DNA of 64,000 nt from Phanerochaete sordida (GCA_019973155.2 BPQB01000016.1:62001-126000), one strand, 5' to 3'; shown: positions 1-12,153, counted from the stretch's first letter. Notes: generated from the letters alone by a model not told the origin. Program-made: numbers and translations.

Positions 1-1136
1 ACGGGCCCCGTCGTCCACATCCAGCCCGCCAGGTTTGCAATCTTGTCGCAGCCGCTCGCGAAGTCGTCGGGCACACCGTCCCCACGCGCAACACGCGTCG
101 TCTGCAAGCAGTATAGCCCGCCGAGCGCATACGAGCGCAGCAGCACGTCCTGTCCGAATGGGCGGTGCACGATATAGTACGCGCGCAGTACGGCGGGGAG
201 AGTGGATGCGCGCGGGTGAGGGGACGCAAAGGGCGCTGCGAGTATGAGGCCATCCTGGGAGTGTTTGGCACGCGTCTAGGTGATGGAGAAAGAAGGCGCA
301 CCTCGACGCGCTGTGCCGCACCAGAACCGAGGTGTGGCGTAATCGCGTGTGTCAACGCATGCTGCGCAAGTCCGTGCAAGTAAGCATTGATGTGCGGAAG
401 CGGGACCGCGTCGTCGTCGATGGGGACCCGGCCTGCGGTGAACCTCAGCGGGCCTGGGACCGAGTTCGTCGCCCATTTTGACGGCGTTTCGATATCTTGT
501 GCGCGCGCCAGCAGCCATGCCTGGATGTGCGCAGAGGCTTGGGGACGTACATTGATGACGTGCTGCATGTACGTGTACCAGTCAGCGCACTGCGCGCAAC
601 TCGTCCTGCGTAACCAAGATCACCCACGGTTCTAGATGCAGCGAGCCATACGCAGCGTTGTTCGTGACCATTCCGCCGACGTTGATCATCGCGCCAAAGG
701 AGACAGGGCCGCAGATGAGGAACTGCGTGAGCCGTTGGTGTCCGGGCCAGAGGGGGGACGCTTCATGCAGCCATTGAGACGTGTGCACAATGTCAGGCAT
801 TAGCGGGGTTAGCAGAACACCCATGCATTTGCCAGAGGACATCACGCACCTTCGTACCCACCCTATCCACTCCATGCATTTGCCCCTCCCTGCCACGGGC
901 ACGGAGCGGCGCCTGAAGTCCTTGTCCTCCGACGAGGCCCCAGCAGCATTGATGAGCGATGTAGTAGGCTGTTGTGAGCATAAACGTCCCACAGGAATAA
1001 CGCATGCTGGGCGAGATAGTGTAGGTGGCTCAGTGGGGAGGAGAGGCGCGCCAGACGGATGAGAGGCGCGGACGAGAAGAATGGGCGCAGCCCGTCGGAA
1101 TTGTGAAGTCATCATTACGGTAACTAACACGATCAC
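1..1136 (-). pseudogene. unidentified decayed coding sequence at the window edge
   Basis: Two minus-strand stretches look protein-coding but are not in one frame. One lies at about 582-1136 and ends near residues QDELRAVR; a second, at about 1-610, contains WYTYMQHV and then a long stop-free stretch. A frameshift or an unrecognised intron separates them near 590-610. I do not recognise the family, and the gene would continue past base 1. No start codon context, signal peptide or domain can be assigned. It may be a broken or partial gene, or a chance open frame in G+C-rich DNA. Confidence 0.25.
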
Positions 1137-1374
1137 GACTTTTTGAATGGGGGTTCAATCCGGTAAGTAAAGAGTTGAATAAGGCGTCTATTCTTCCTAC
1201 AAATCGTACGCTATGATAGTCAATGATTTATCCCGCTCTTCCGAGTCCATGATGGTCAGTATTCTAGCCTTGGAGCGGCCCTAATTCGAACATATATGCG
1301 TACGCTTGCAGACAAGGTGCAGGATGGGCTGAAGATCTATGATTGAATCGGAGGGGCAACTAGCTAAGCTATGG
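1137..1374. other. short non-coding stretch downstream of the transposase
   Basis: A region of lower G+C content with no gene-like frame. It should hold the 3' terminus of the Plavaka element, but no terminal inverted repeat was recognised by eye. Confidence 0.4.
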
Positions 1375-4300
1375 CTACGAGTCGTTGTCAGAGTACTCGT
1401 CGTCTCTCTGAGGTTCATCATCCCCGCTAATATCTGAGTCATATCCTTTCATCTCCTCTCGCTCCCGATTTGAGTACTCCTTGCTGATCTCGTCGACGTT
1501 GAGGGCCGCCGCGTCTGGCGCCGTAAACATAGCGTCATTGTCTTCATCTTCGCAGTCATCGGCGCTTTCCCTGCGCCATACATTTCCCTCGCCTGAAGCA
1601 AAGGTGCGGGCATGGGCGTGAAAATGTCCTATTCCCAGGCCCCAATGCGATCTCATGAGCAGATCTCGGTCCGAAAATCTGCAGAGGTCACACAAGATTA
1701 GGGATAATTGGCTTGTGGTAAAGGACACCCACCTTCCGACGCAGTAGCTACGCCAGTCATCTGCATCTTTAGCATGATGCGACAGCCCACTGCCTTCTAC
1801 TTGCGCCCTCAATCCGTCCCTAAACAGGGGTATCACGTGTGCTGCGCGTATAACTTGCTGAAGCTCGATGAAGCCTGTGGAGTCCGATTGACTGATAGGA
1901 GGGAACGCCAATCTCTCTAGCTCTCCAAATCTCCAATGATCTATGTCAGCGTTCGTGGTCTCGTACCAACGCACCCATAAGAAATCCAGCCGCCGCGGTT
2001 CCCAGTCCAGATGACCGTCTCCATCGTAAACCACTTTCGCGTGGAAAGCACCCAAAACTCGGGCGTACCAGAATCTCGGGGCATGCTGATCGTCGGAGTC
2101 GGTCTGAGCCAAGACCATTACGTCTCTGCCACCTGTGTGAGGACGAAGAACGTCGTAGCTGCGTCGTATATCGTAGGTCGTGTAGTTGATGTGAAACTCG
2201 CGATGCTCGTAGATAGTGTCGTCCACGATGATCACAAGCTCGTCTGGGTCTTCTTCCGTGGAGATATTCCCGCAGCCATGCAACTGTTGGATGCGTGGCA
2301 AGAGGTGGGCTTTCAGCTTCATCTCGAAATTCTGTGCAGATAGCGGTTAAACATATTCCCGTCAGTATAGGGTACGTACCTTCAGAGCAGGATCGTCCGG
2401 ATGTTGGCGAAGCTGAGCTACAATATTAAATTTGTGTTTTTCTGTCTTTCCGATGTTGTATTGCAACGTTCGATCGAGGCGAACCTTCGTAGGGAGTAAC
2501 TGACGGCCCCCGGCTGAGGCTACCTTGTACCTGATTCTGCGCAGCATCTTTGTCCTGCGAAGTTTCTTGGCGAGCTGGACCGTGAAATCCCGATGGTCGG
2601 TGACTGGATATAGAGACTTCGAGGTCTTGTGCAGTCGTTCGTACTGTGACGTGATCAGGGATTCGAACTGATCGTCAGATAAAGTACCCACCGTATCCGT
2701 TGAGTATCCTTCGATTGTACCAAAAAGTCTGATGGTAGGCACATAATCGCCGAGAAAATGTACCTTCGGAAAATTCAGGTTGAAGACCTTGCGCTTTCTG
2801 GCCGAGCGAATGGCCTTGCCTTGAGCAGTAGCCTTCTTGGCGGGCGTGTTGTCCATTTGAGGGGTGGAATCTGAAGTGGAGAGGGACGTCGCGGCTTTCA
2901 ATTGGCTCAGTCTCAGTATGAGCATTCTGAACTATGGAGGCGCATACCTGTAGGCTCAGGCTGACTGCCAGGCACAATTGTCGGTGCTGTCTCATTCGCT
3001 TCTTTACGACCATTCGCACTTTCGTCCTTCCGGACGGCAGAGCTGACAGGTGCCCCTATGGGAAAAGGATTGAGTAAGGGCAGTGCACATGAGACATCGC
3101 CCTACCAGAGCTGCCGCTCGCTGCTGCATCTCTCTTTTCCCGAGCCTTTGCTTCTGCTTTTTCAGCGGCCTTCTTCTCGCGCCGCTCTCTAGCAGCAGCT
3201 TCCTTCTCCAGTTCCCTTGTGACGTATGCGTCACAAGTCTTCTTCTGAAACTCGCGGAGACGCTGTCCCAAAGTCACCGTTGTTGCTTCAAGGATCTTCA
3301 GGGTGTCCTCGGTGTGCGCCCTCAGCTTTGCCATGCCGTGCCAATGGGCAAGTGTGAATAGCAGCTTCCTCACTATTGCATTGTGCGGCTCAGGCAATAA
3401 GCCGTCGAAGACTGGGATGGCGACCTGTTGGAGTAGGAATAAGGTGATTAGTACTGTACGACACTGGTATAGGTCATGCATCTCGCACCTGTAGCATGTC
3501 CTCCCAATCGTGAGCAGTGAGTCTCTTCGGCTCGGAGCGATTCGAACTAATTTTTCGTATGGCGCGCGCGAAGGCTGGAACACTCCTGAATCTATCCTGA
3601 GGGTCAGACGATGTTCGAGTTAGTGTACGCTTGGCTCTCACCGCCGATCGAGCTCCTTCTTGAGACTAGGATGTTCGCAGTCCAATATTCGCAGCAAGTG
3701 CCAAAACACGGCTTTCCAGACGCCTATCTCCATCTCATGCAAGAGATCAGGCGTCAGCATCTGGTAGAGATTAAATCCGAGCGGTTGCAGGACCCAGAAT
3801 GCGTTCTGGATAGCATTTCAGATAGGGATATAAGGATAGAGCCGTGGGATGGAATAAGACCTGTTTACCTTGATAGCTAGCAGCGAATCTCCCTGAAGAA
3901 TATCCTCTACCTGCTTGTTACCGATAGCCAATCCCTTGTCCTGAATTTTCTTGATAGCGTCAAGAATGTCCCTTCGGAGCTCATCCTCATCAATTCTGGG
4001 ATACTCCTCGCGGATTCGCATATCGATCTTCTGGCCCATACGATGTAAGTCTGCCTTCTTGATGTAGCATCGCGGACAGGGCGAGAAACCTGCGTTGCGA
4101 ATCAAAGCAATCGCAATTCTGTGTGTGGATAGAATGAGAACCAGATGCTGCATCCGTTATGGACACTCACTTCTCCATGTAATCTGCAGAGTAGGTAAAG
4201 ATTCGCGGAAAAAATCTCCGATCTTTGCCATCCGGACAACTGATAACAACACCATGCTCATAGGCGCGGCAGAATCTCTTGTTCAGCAGCGTCGCCCACT

Positions 4301-5898
4301 GTGCATGGAAGAACTGTCGGTCACAGTGCGTGTTGAAGACATCCCCAGGACCTCTTTTACCAGCGCGCTTTCGAGCGTACTCGTCGAAATCTGGCCCGAG
4401 CTGAAAGCGCAAGATGAGCGGACTCAATGCAGCGAAACGGTGCAAAACGTACATGTTGAAACCAAGCAACCGTCTCAATCAGGGCCTCGGCTTGCTGGAC
4501 ACGGCGCTCCTTAGAATCGTTGCCAAAGGCCAGATAGAGCGGATGCGCGCTGTCCGTGCCAAACTGGCTGAGATTGGTCTTGTCCGAGGCGAACATGAAG
4601 CCGACAACAACCCGCTCCAGCTCATCGTCCTCCGGTATACTGACTTGTAACTCGTTGTGAGCCTTTAGGAACGCATCGCAGGTATACAAGTCGCTGTAGA
4701 TACGTGTTGCAGGGGCGGCCTCGTCAGGCTGTACCCAGAGTTCGTAAGGGCGAATGTGGAAGTGGGGCCAGCTCTCCGGATCCTGGATTTTCTCCTTCAT
4801 CACCGCGATCAGGTCGCGATGAACGAAGCCGTATTCGTCCACCCATTGCTTGGTACCTGAATCCTTCATGGAATTATGGCACGCGACGTCGATAGAAATG
4901 GGACTGTACATCCACTGACACGGTGGGGAGTCTATGGGCTCAGAATCGTCATCAGGACATTGCGGCAGGGTATCGAATCCCAGGTCTCTTTCGATTTCCC
5001 GAAGATTCAAGGAGCGAAGCTCCTGGGAGTCGAACTGCTCTTCCTGGAGAATCGCTAGCAGTTCGCGAAACTGTGCGTCCGACTTCAACTGATTCCCGTT
5101 GTTCTGCCACGACCAGAGGTGAAATGAGGAAGGACCAGGAAAGGGGTGATATGTATTTGAATCCGCAGAATGTAGGGACCTAGCAGAAGGCGTAGGCTGC
5201 GGACTCGGGGACGATGTTGACTGAGAAGCAGCCGCGAAAGACGTCGGCTGTGAAGCGGGAGATGGAGGGTGCGGGCTGTGTGGAGGCCGGTCGATGTCGC
5301 CCTCGTCGTCAGTGTCTACGTGTGGCTCTCCACCAACTGCATATAGCTGCACGCTTCTCTCTGGATCGTGAGACGGGAACTGTCGTCCCGGATAGCGGCG
5401 GAAGACGCCAAACGCATTTTTGTCTGACTGCAGCATTTCTTGCGGCCTGGTGGACGTAGTCTTGAGTGGGGCTTTAGAACGTTGGGGAGGAAGAGCAGGT
5501 GAGGGGGTAGGGAGAACGTCTACAGATTTTGCCAATGGGTGTGGGCCACTGCGGACGTAATCTTCGGGGAGCCTCTTTGCAGGATAGCGCTGTCGGGAGC
5601 CCTTCCGGGTCCCAGTTGAATTATCGCTGTTATGGACGTCGTGGAGGGTTTCAACAGGTGCTAAGGGAGACTCGCCCAGCAGGTTTTCCCCGCTCATAAA
5701 AGATGCACCAGCAAGATCGGAGCAGGGAGTGGGTGCAAGATGGTCAAGCTTTTGTCGCTTTGACTGATGAAACTCGCCATACATCGAGAATTTCTCCTCG
5801 ATGTCCGCAAGATGATCTGAGCAAGAGTTCTGGTGCGTGGTGTACGAACTGAGCCTCTCGAAGCTTCTTCCGCACTCGCAACTGAAGAAGTCGTCCAT
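1375..5898 (-). mobile_element. Plavaka-type (CACTA-like) DNA transposase gene, apparently intact
   Basis: Ten exons splice in frame to about 1345 aa: 5898-4453, 4400-4171, 4118-3869, 3805-3642, 3591-3489, 3424-3106, 3055-2948, 2894-2380, 2331-1733 and 1678-1375. The N-terminus has a Cys/His cluster (CECGRSF, then H-x4-C) resembling a zinc finger, then a Pro/Ser-rich linker. The body carries the conserved Plavaka blocks: LYTCDAFLKAH, RRFFPRIFTYSADY, CPRCYIKKADLH, DLLHEMEIGVWK, IPVFDGLLPEPHN, LAHWHGMAKLR and LGDYVPTIRLFG. The C-terminus has FSDRDLLMR and an acidic Ser-rich tail. Plavaka proteins are fungal transposases related to the CACTA group; cut-and-paste transposition is known for the group, not shown here. 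All junctions keep frame and I see no stop, so the copy may be functional. Termini were not found. Confidence 0.85.
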
Positions 5899-6799
5899 CG
5901 TGTATTGTGGATAGCGAGCAGACGTACAAATGAAGCAGCAGAGGGAGATGAAAGAAGATGGTGGCGTATTGGGATGACTCTTTCGCCGTAGAATCAGGAT
6001 TGAGGCGCTGCTGGTAGCCGCAGTTTGGCACGGTCAACCGAATGCCATGGCCAGCAAGCAATATAATCACGTACCTGACTTTGAGGAGCTGGTCACTGAG
6101 CGGCGAGTACGCTGGTGCTTATCTGCAACTGGAATGATAATGAGCTTAACGGTCGGAGCGTGCTGCCACGACCTCACCTAGCTGCCTGCGCCAGCATGGA
6201 CAGTGTCTGCGGACCTGTCGCGGCACCGGGAACGCTAACTCTACCCCTAAGGAAAGCTGGTAGACCCCGGGTCGTCCCCGCTCGTGACACCCGCTGCCTG
6301 AAACACGGGTGCCTCCCGATGCCATAAACACGGGGTTTCCTGATGCCATAAGCACAGGAAATTGAGCGCAGGGCGCACGTCGGCCCAACGACAATGGGGG
6401 CAGAAAGACGGTTGTATTGCCGCTGGCTAATTCTGGTCATGGCCCACATCAAACTCAGCGACTTCGCTGGCACCGCATCACTCCGCAGCGCGTCGGCGCC
6501 TTTACTTTTTCAAACTTCGCGAAGGCCTTTTGCAACTCAGTGGTGACTAGTGAGCAGCCGTCCAGCAGTCTGCCTGAATGAACAAAATGACGTGCTAACC
6601 AAACAGCTGCACCGGCAATGCCAGAGACTGCCCTGTCCGATGGTAAGCAAAAGTCGTTCAACGCCGTTGAGGGTTATTCTCATGGACCCTGATTGCTATG
6701 CCAGCATTCGCACACTTAACCGAGACGGTGACAAAGGTTCCCTGGGTTTCGCGTCGCAAGCGCATGTCTGGCACACACGTGACTGCAGCAACGCCTTAA
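5899..6799. other. intergenic; likely 5' flank of the transposon
   Basis: No gene-like frame with plausible splicing. It contains a short imperfect repeat (see the repeat at 6288-6362). If the Plavaka element has terminal inverted repeats, its 5' end should lie here. Confidence 0.4.
6288..6362 (+). repeat. short imperfect tandem repeat
   Basis: About three decayed copies of a unit reading roughly gatgccataa(a/g)cacggg follow each other at 6295-6360. The first copy is the most degraded. It may be a subterminal repeat of the neighbouring DNA transposon or a small independent minisatellite. Confidence 0.5.
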
Positions 6800-7680
6800 A
6801 TGCCAGGGACTCCAGGTAACCCGCGGCGTATCTCCGCCTTCTCCGCCCTCACCGCGACGATGGTTGACTTCGAACATCACTTTTCTCGTCCTCTGCCCAC
6901 TTTCCATCTAAAGACCATTGCCCGGGTCCCTTCGGTAAACATATCTGTCGATTTCCCTGATCTTGCTCCCGAAGTTGCAGAGGCATTAGACAGCGTGGTG
7001 AGTCACTTGAGCTGTGGCAAGGATTTCATCGAGCTGACGGTCCGTAGCCCATGGAGGTTATCATACGCTTCCCATGCAACGAGCCTCGTGACAGCCACAA
7101 GGGCCGTCTCACCGAGAAGATTGCGAAATCAGTAGATGTCCAGCTTCAGGTCGGTCTTCGAACTTCAGAAGATGCCGAGGACGAGGACAGTGCCGAGTAC
7201 TCTGCTCGCGAGGCCTTTCCACCTCCAGAGGTACGTTCATTCATGGATCCCACTTGCGTCTGTGTTAATCGTCACTTGTAGATTACTCAAAACGTCTTCA
7301 CCTTCCTCCCGCTCATTGCGAAAGACTTTCCGGATTTCACCGCCCCGGCTTGGTGGGCCTCGAGGAAGGAGGAAATTCTCGAATGGCTCATTGACGTCGT
7401 TGCTGACCCGACCGACTGGAAGTATCGCTTTGGAGTTGACATGTACTGGATGTCAGTATTCGGCGCCACTCCCTTCGTAACCGTTGAAGAAACCTCCTCC
7501 CACAATGTCCCTTTTGTCGGTACTTGGGGCGCGATGTGGGTACAGCACCGTGCCATCCCCCAGCCGCACCCTGCGGACTGCGTCGGTCAATGTGTATTTT
7601 GTCTTGTAGAGCGTCTCCGCATCTGGGGCGCCTTCAGTTTCTTTGCTGGCAGTACCTTTCCCGGTCCTCTGTTTGTCTGA
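6800..7680 (+). CDS. orphan protein, 259 aa, three exons
   Basis: Exons 6800-6997, 7048-7230 and 7282-7680 join in frame through consensus introns (gtgagt...tag and gtacgt...tag). The protein has an N-terminal stretch ending VDFPDLAPEVAEALDSV, a middle segment with an acidic patch (EDAEDEDSAEY), and a C-terminal half with FTFLPLIAKDFPDF and WWASRKEEILEWLIDVV, which looks like an amphipathic helical domain. I do not recognise the family. A second in-frame Met at 6860 is an alternative start. The last 40 residues are less convincing and could hide another short intron. It lies between the transposon and a decayed gene, so it may be a dispensable or mobile-associated gene. Confidence 0.45.
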
Positions 7681-8099
7681 GTCTGACACAGCTGCACATC
7701 TTGTACTTCGCTCTCAGTCCTTTCTCTTGAACCTGCCATGTCCTACTCAAATATATCCCATGGTGTCTTGACTTAATCCCGAATCAGCTGTCTGTGTGCG
7801 ACCAGCTCTCCAAGGTATGGCTGCCTTCATTGGCAATTTACTGCCGCCGCTCGGTCCTTGTCTCCGATTCGGCCGTCAAGCGGCTCACCGCGGTCAGGGA
7901 TGGACCCGACTGGCACTATCCACCATCAGGCAGTCTTGTCTTCTCAGCCGTCAGGCCGCTGGTTGTCGCTGCCGCTGGGCTGTCTGAGTACTGATTTCGA
8001 CAGCCATGTCCCAGCGCGGTGTGCGCGCGCGGAACGTCACACCCGCTGCCACGGTCGCGTGACATCGCATGCGTTGCGCTTCTGTTGTCCACCACCACG

Positions 8100-9850
8100 A
8101 TGCTTGTCCGTCCAACAAGCTCCCTGACCCCAACGCTCGCCAACGCCATCGACGCTATGCGCACGGCCCACCCTGCCCTCAAAGGCCTTCGACCGCTGTC
8201 ACCCCCTCCAGCGCGCAAACGTCGCAGTGTACTAGCCGAACTCCACCGGCTCGACTCCCCTGCGATTCTGCACTGTATCCTCCACCCAGTCACACGCCCC
8301 GGTGACGACGCAGACAGTGGACCGCGCCCAAAGGTAAGTGCCCTCTTGGCGCGACATCGCTGCTCATGACGCCAGTGCAGCCATCGGCGACCGTGAGAGT
8401 CAGCGCGCTCTGTGCGTTCTTCACGGAGTCGCCAGCTGTACCCGCAGAGGCTCAGGAACGCGTTCTCGCGCTTGACTCCCCTTCAGGCCCTCATGCCGTT
8501 CTCGAAGATGCCGTGTTCGGGCGCCGGTGCACGGACTACAGCCCAGCGAGCGACCAAGAGTTGGAGTAAGTCATTAGGCAGAATGCTGTGCCACTTCCTA
8601 GTAACAGCATTGAGGCCCTGAGACCCACCCCGTCCCGCACCGACGGTGTGCGAACCTCCACCAACTGCGTTGTTATTCGCCACGAGGTACGCCGCATCAT
8701 GTCGCAGCATACACCGACGCTAATGCGCCCCGTGCAGTACATCGCGCAGCTGACGCAAAGCAGTCTCGCGACGAATTGAGCGCCTGGCGTTCTCGGTCAA
8801 ATCGAAGCCCTCAAGTTTGCGCTAGACTGGTCGAGCAAGACCGGGACGCCCGCACGCATGTTTCACAAGACACTCTGTGACAAGACTCCCTCGAGCCGCG
8901 CCTACACACGTCCGGTCTCCCGCAGTCGATACGCCAGCTCACGGCTGGCGAGGTGCCCAATATCCTCGACACTTCGCCCAAGGACTGGAGCGCCGCCGCC
9001 GCCGCCGCCGCCGCCGCCGTTCATGCAGCCAAGCGGCTTCAACGACCTAAAAAAGAACAACTGAACCGTCACGACATCGCGAACGATCACCAGTAAACAT
9101 TTTGTGTGCACAAAGCCATCACTACGAGACACCAGAAATCCAAACCCCGCGACTGGGAAGGGCTCGCGCCCCAGATCCCTGGCTTCGCCGACTTCACCAT
9201 CCTGCGACTGTGGCGGTCCTCAATGGTCCGGGTTGCTGTCCTGTTTTTCCCAAGCGCCGAGTAAGTGCTCCTACTTGTCTTATAGTGAACTACGGCTGAC
9301 GGCTGGGATGGTAGCTCGTAGTTACCAGTGTCCGGAAAACCCGCTACATCAAGGCCTCCACTAGCCGGGACCTACAGCTATGATACTCGCCGTATCACAA
9401 CTTCCCTCGTCCCCCCTATTATGGCACACAAGGTACGCTATCTTCTATATCTCGCAGTGCCGACCTTCATTGATGCCTCGAACAGGTCGAAGATCAGCTC
9501 ATAGCCGTCATTGAATCCATCACGAAAGCCCGCAGAAGGCTGACTCGGCTTCGTCGAGAATTCGAGGCGGGAGAGGCGCGGACCGCAGCTCACGACCCAC
9601 GGCGCCCACAAAACCTCGCCGTGATCGTGACGAGACCGCTCAGCAGGCTTTGCATGCCTTGCCTGCAATGGCGCTCCAGAACACGCTGGCTACCGCAGAG
9701 TCCTCAGGTACGCACCTTTGTCGCCTACAATCTGTCTCAGCCGGACTTAACCATTGTTCTCGCAGATGCCACGATCCCTTCACTCCCGCTGTTCGCCTCG
9801 CGGAAGCAGTTCGTCACTTCCGTGGCGTCTGAGAGCGACGAGGCGTAGAT
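8100..9850 (+). pseudogene. decayed multi-exon gene with a polyalanine tract
   Basis: Several blocks look coding and are separated by intron-like gaps. They include 8100-8330 to 8380-8567 (LTPTLANAIDAMRTAHPALK, then LEDAVFGRRCTDYSPASDQE), continuing through introns to 8776. An in-frame TGA follows at 8777-8779, and the same frame then runs on with QIEALKFALDWSSKTG. A +1 shift near 8910 is needed to reach SIRQLTAGEVPNILDTSPKD and a GCC-repeat-encoded alanine run at 8991-9019. Another shift is needed within 9590-9620 to join a basic coiled-coil-like block (ARRRLTRLRREFEAGEA) to the last block ending ASESDEA at 9848. Multiple lesions suggest a pseudogene of an unidentified family. A badly mis-modelled live gene is the alternative. 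Confidence 0.4.
8991..9019 (+). repeat. GCC trinucleotide repeat
   Basis: About nine uninterrupted GCC units. In the likely coding frame they give a run of alanines inside the decayed gene. Confidence 0.85.
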
Positions 9851-10836
9851 GTGATGGCTACAGTCGCTTGCGGCAGAGCAAGCCCCGAGAGTGCATCAGG
9901 AGCTGAGCGAAGACGAAGAGGAATGTGCGCACACCGTGGTAGTGTCTCGAGCTCAACATGAAGACGCACAGCCACTTCCAGTGGCGGTGTCCATCCTGTC
10001 CATCATGGTACGTCTTCCGATGGCCTGGATGCACCTTGATCGTGGGCTGATCGGCTTCAGTGCCCCCACCGTCGGAATATGTCTCATACACCTCGTAGTG
10101 CTTGTTCTACAGCAGCTACAGCGCACTCTATAGGATGCCGCGATGTGATTACTTGTCCTCAACATTTTGAACAGAGTCATTCTGTGATACAGAAATGGTG
10201 CTCGGTTGCCCGAAGGCGATGACGACGCAGAGGACCCTGGCGGTGAACAGGCCTTTGTAAGTGGGGACAACGTACTCGAAGAAGCTCGGGCCCATTATAG
10301 TGAGAGCTCATCCTATCTATATTGTGCTGCAGTGGGCGAGCGGACGAGCACACTGCACAGACGCAAGGTTGGCACATGCGGTGTCGTGCAGTCCGCGACC
10401 CTGTCCCTCTTTGCCACATCGGTGACCGACACAGCACGCTCTGCTCCGCAGTACACACTCATCCTAAGCAATTCTAAAGTGCCCCACAGGGCCCACGACG
10501 ACGAGGGAGGGGTAAACAGCTTCCCGCTACTGCTGCGTACCCGTTCCGCCACGTCGCTGACTGACCGGCTTCTGCAGCCCACGCTTTGATGTAGTTCCAG
10601 CTGTTTGGAAAACCATAGGCCACCCTCCGATTTTTCCAGCACAGGGTTCAGACTCCGTTGGATGAGCGCCCCGTGCTAGGTGACTTGCGGCGACGTGAGG
10701 CGGCAGCTCGGCCGCCTCGGCGCGCACTGCACGAGCGGGACACGCGACCGCGGAGCTTCAACTGCTGTACGCAGAAATATTTGGGTGCGGCCTATCGTTT
10801 TCCAAGCAGCTGTCAGGTTGCCACATATATTGCCGT
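9851..10836. other. gene-like fragments, no assembled gene
   Basis: A block at about 9870-10000 reads as an acidic stretch (LSEDEEECAHTVVV) followed by a consensus intron from about 10006 to 10060. I could not connect it to a start or a stop, so it is either the continuation of the decayed gene upstream or chance. Nothing convincing was seen in 10140-10836. Confidence 0.3.
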
Positions 10837-11229
10837 GTGCCCGGTCTGAGATCTGACCCCGGACCCGAGGCCTTTGCCGCACACTTAAGCGCCCTGCACA
10901 ACCCCGCGCCGCTGCACTCCTCCGAGCTCGACTGCCAGCCATCGACTTCACGCGCGCCGCACCCGATCATGCGCGGAGCCTCGCCGCGACCAACGTCTGC
11001 CTCGATGGCGCACTGGTGCGTTCCTAGCCTAAGTGCCAACTTCTTCCCTCTGTTCCGCACGTTCACTGGCTGGGCGGCGATATTCGGGATGTATCCCGCC
11101 GTGAACCCTCTTCTTTTTCGAAGAATATTTGTCGCAGCGGCACACGAGTGTGCCTCGTCCTTGGGAGCTATGATGGGCGACTCGGACACCCCGGTCCTCC
11201 TAGATTTTGATGTCCGGCCAGACATCTAG
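10837..11229 (+). CDS. possible small orphan protein or exon, 130 aa
   Basis: An open frame with a Phe-rich hydrophobic segment near the C-terminal half (FFPLFRTFTGWAAIFGMYPA) and a small acidic end (LLDFDVRPDI). The first half is Pro/Ser/Ala-rich and low in information, and a consensus donor (gtgcgt) after about 11014 suggests that this frame may not be a single exon. No family was recognised and there is no support beyond the open frame. Confidence 0.25.
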   Translation: MPGLRSDPGPEAFAAHLSALHNPAPLHSSELDCQPSTSRAPHPIMRGASPRPTSASMAHWCVPSLSANFFPLFRTFTGWAAIFGMYPAVNPLLFRRIFVAAAHECASSLGAMMGDSDTPVLLDFDVRPDI

Positions 11230-11499
11230 GCTTCGACCAGAGGGTCAATGCTGCTGCTGCTGGCAGTCCGAGCCTTCTAGTACGCACAACCAAAATCTAC
11301 CCGCATTGCCGAGTTACCCCGGGTCCTGGGTGCAGTATCCTGGGCGGATGCCATCTATACTAACACATCGCACTGATCACAGTTCTTAGATAAGAAAATG
11401 GCTGCTCGCCACAATCAGGGACTCAAGATTGCGGACCAGCTTGGGTCCAGCGGTGGCAGCGCGCGCACGCCGCGAGGCCGGTGAGCAGTGCGCGAGTGT

Positions 11500-11970
11500 C
11501 GAGGATTGTAGGGCTGGTCAGCCCAGCGGGAGTGGCGCGCACACGACAGCAGGAGGTGCACGCGCCACTCTTCGTAGGGCTTGTTGGCCCAGCGAGAGCG
11601 GCGCGCGCGCGCGAGGAGGCCGGTGAGCGCTGTACGCGCGCCACTCTCCATAGGGCTGGTTGGCCCAGCGAGAGCGGCGCGCGCGCGCGCGAGGAGACCG
11701 GTGAGCGCTGTACGCGCGCCACTCTCCGTAGGGCTGGTTGGCCCAGCAGGAGCGACGCGCGCGAGAGAGGAGGAGGACGAGCTGCACGCGCCACTCTTCG
11801 TAGGGCTTGTTGGCCCAGCGAGAGCGGCGCGCGCGCGCGCGAGGAGGCCGGTGAGCGCCGTACGCGCGCCACTCTCCGTAGGGCTGGTTGGCCCAGCAGG
11901 AGCGACGCGCGCGAGAGAGGAGGAGGACGAGCTGCACGCGCCACTCTCCGCAGGGCTTGTTGGCCCAACG
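11500..11970. repeat. G+C-rich minisatellite with alternating 72/78-bp units
   Basis: The core ttggccca recurs at 11584, 11660, 11738, 11810, 11888 and 11960, with a variant (gtcagccca) at about 11518. Two unit types alternate: one carries a run of gcgcgc followed by gaggaggccggtgagcgc, the other gagagaggaggaggacga. A pair forms a roughly 150-bp higher-order unit that is nearly identical in the last copies. The array is stop-free in frames on both strands, which creates repetitive open frames (for example a minus-strand stretch with repeated GPTSPTESGART). I treat these as by-products of base composition. Confidence 0.85.
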
Positions 11971-12153
11971 GTGGCGATGCGAAGGCCCAGCGGCGGAACG
12001 AAGCCCATGCAAGATGAGCGGTGGACATTATATCTCCGGACCTTTGGTGGGCCACTCTGGCGTCACTCTGATCTTTGGCCACCAGAGGCATTGACCACGG
12101 TGTGTTTCCTTTGTCTTCGATTGACCACACTATCTCGCCTCATATTTAAGCAG

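Noticed and set aside
2650..2670. A tRNA T-loop-like word (gttcgaatccc on the minus strand)
   Set aside because: It lies inside a coding exon of the transposase and no cloverleaf can be drawn around it. The similar ggttcaatcc near 1153 also lacks the other arms.
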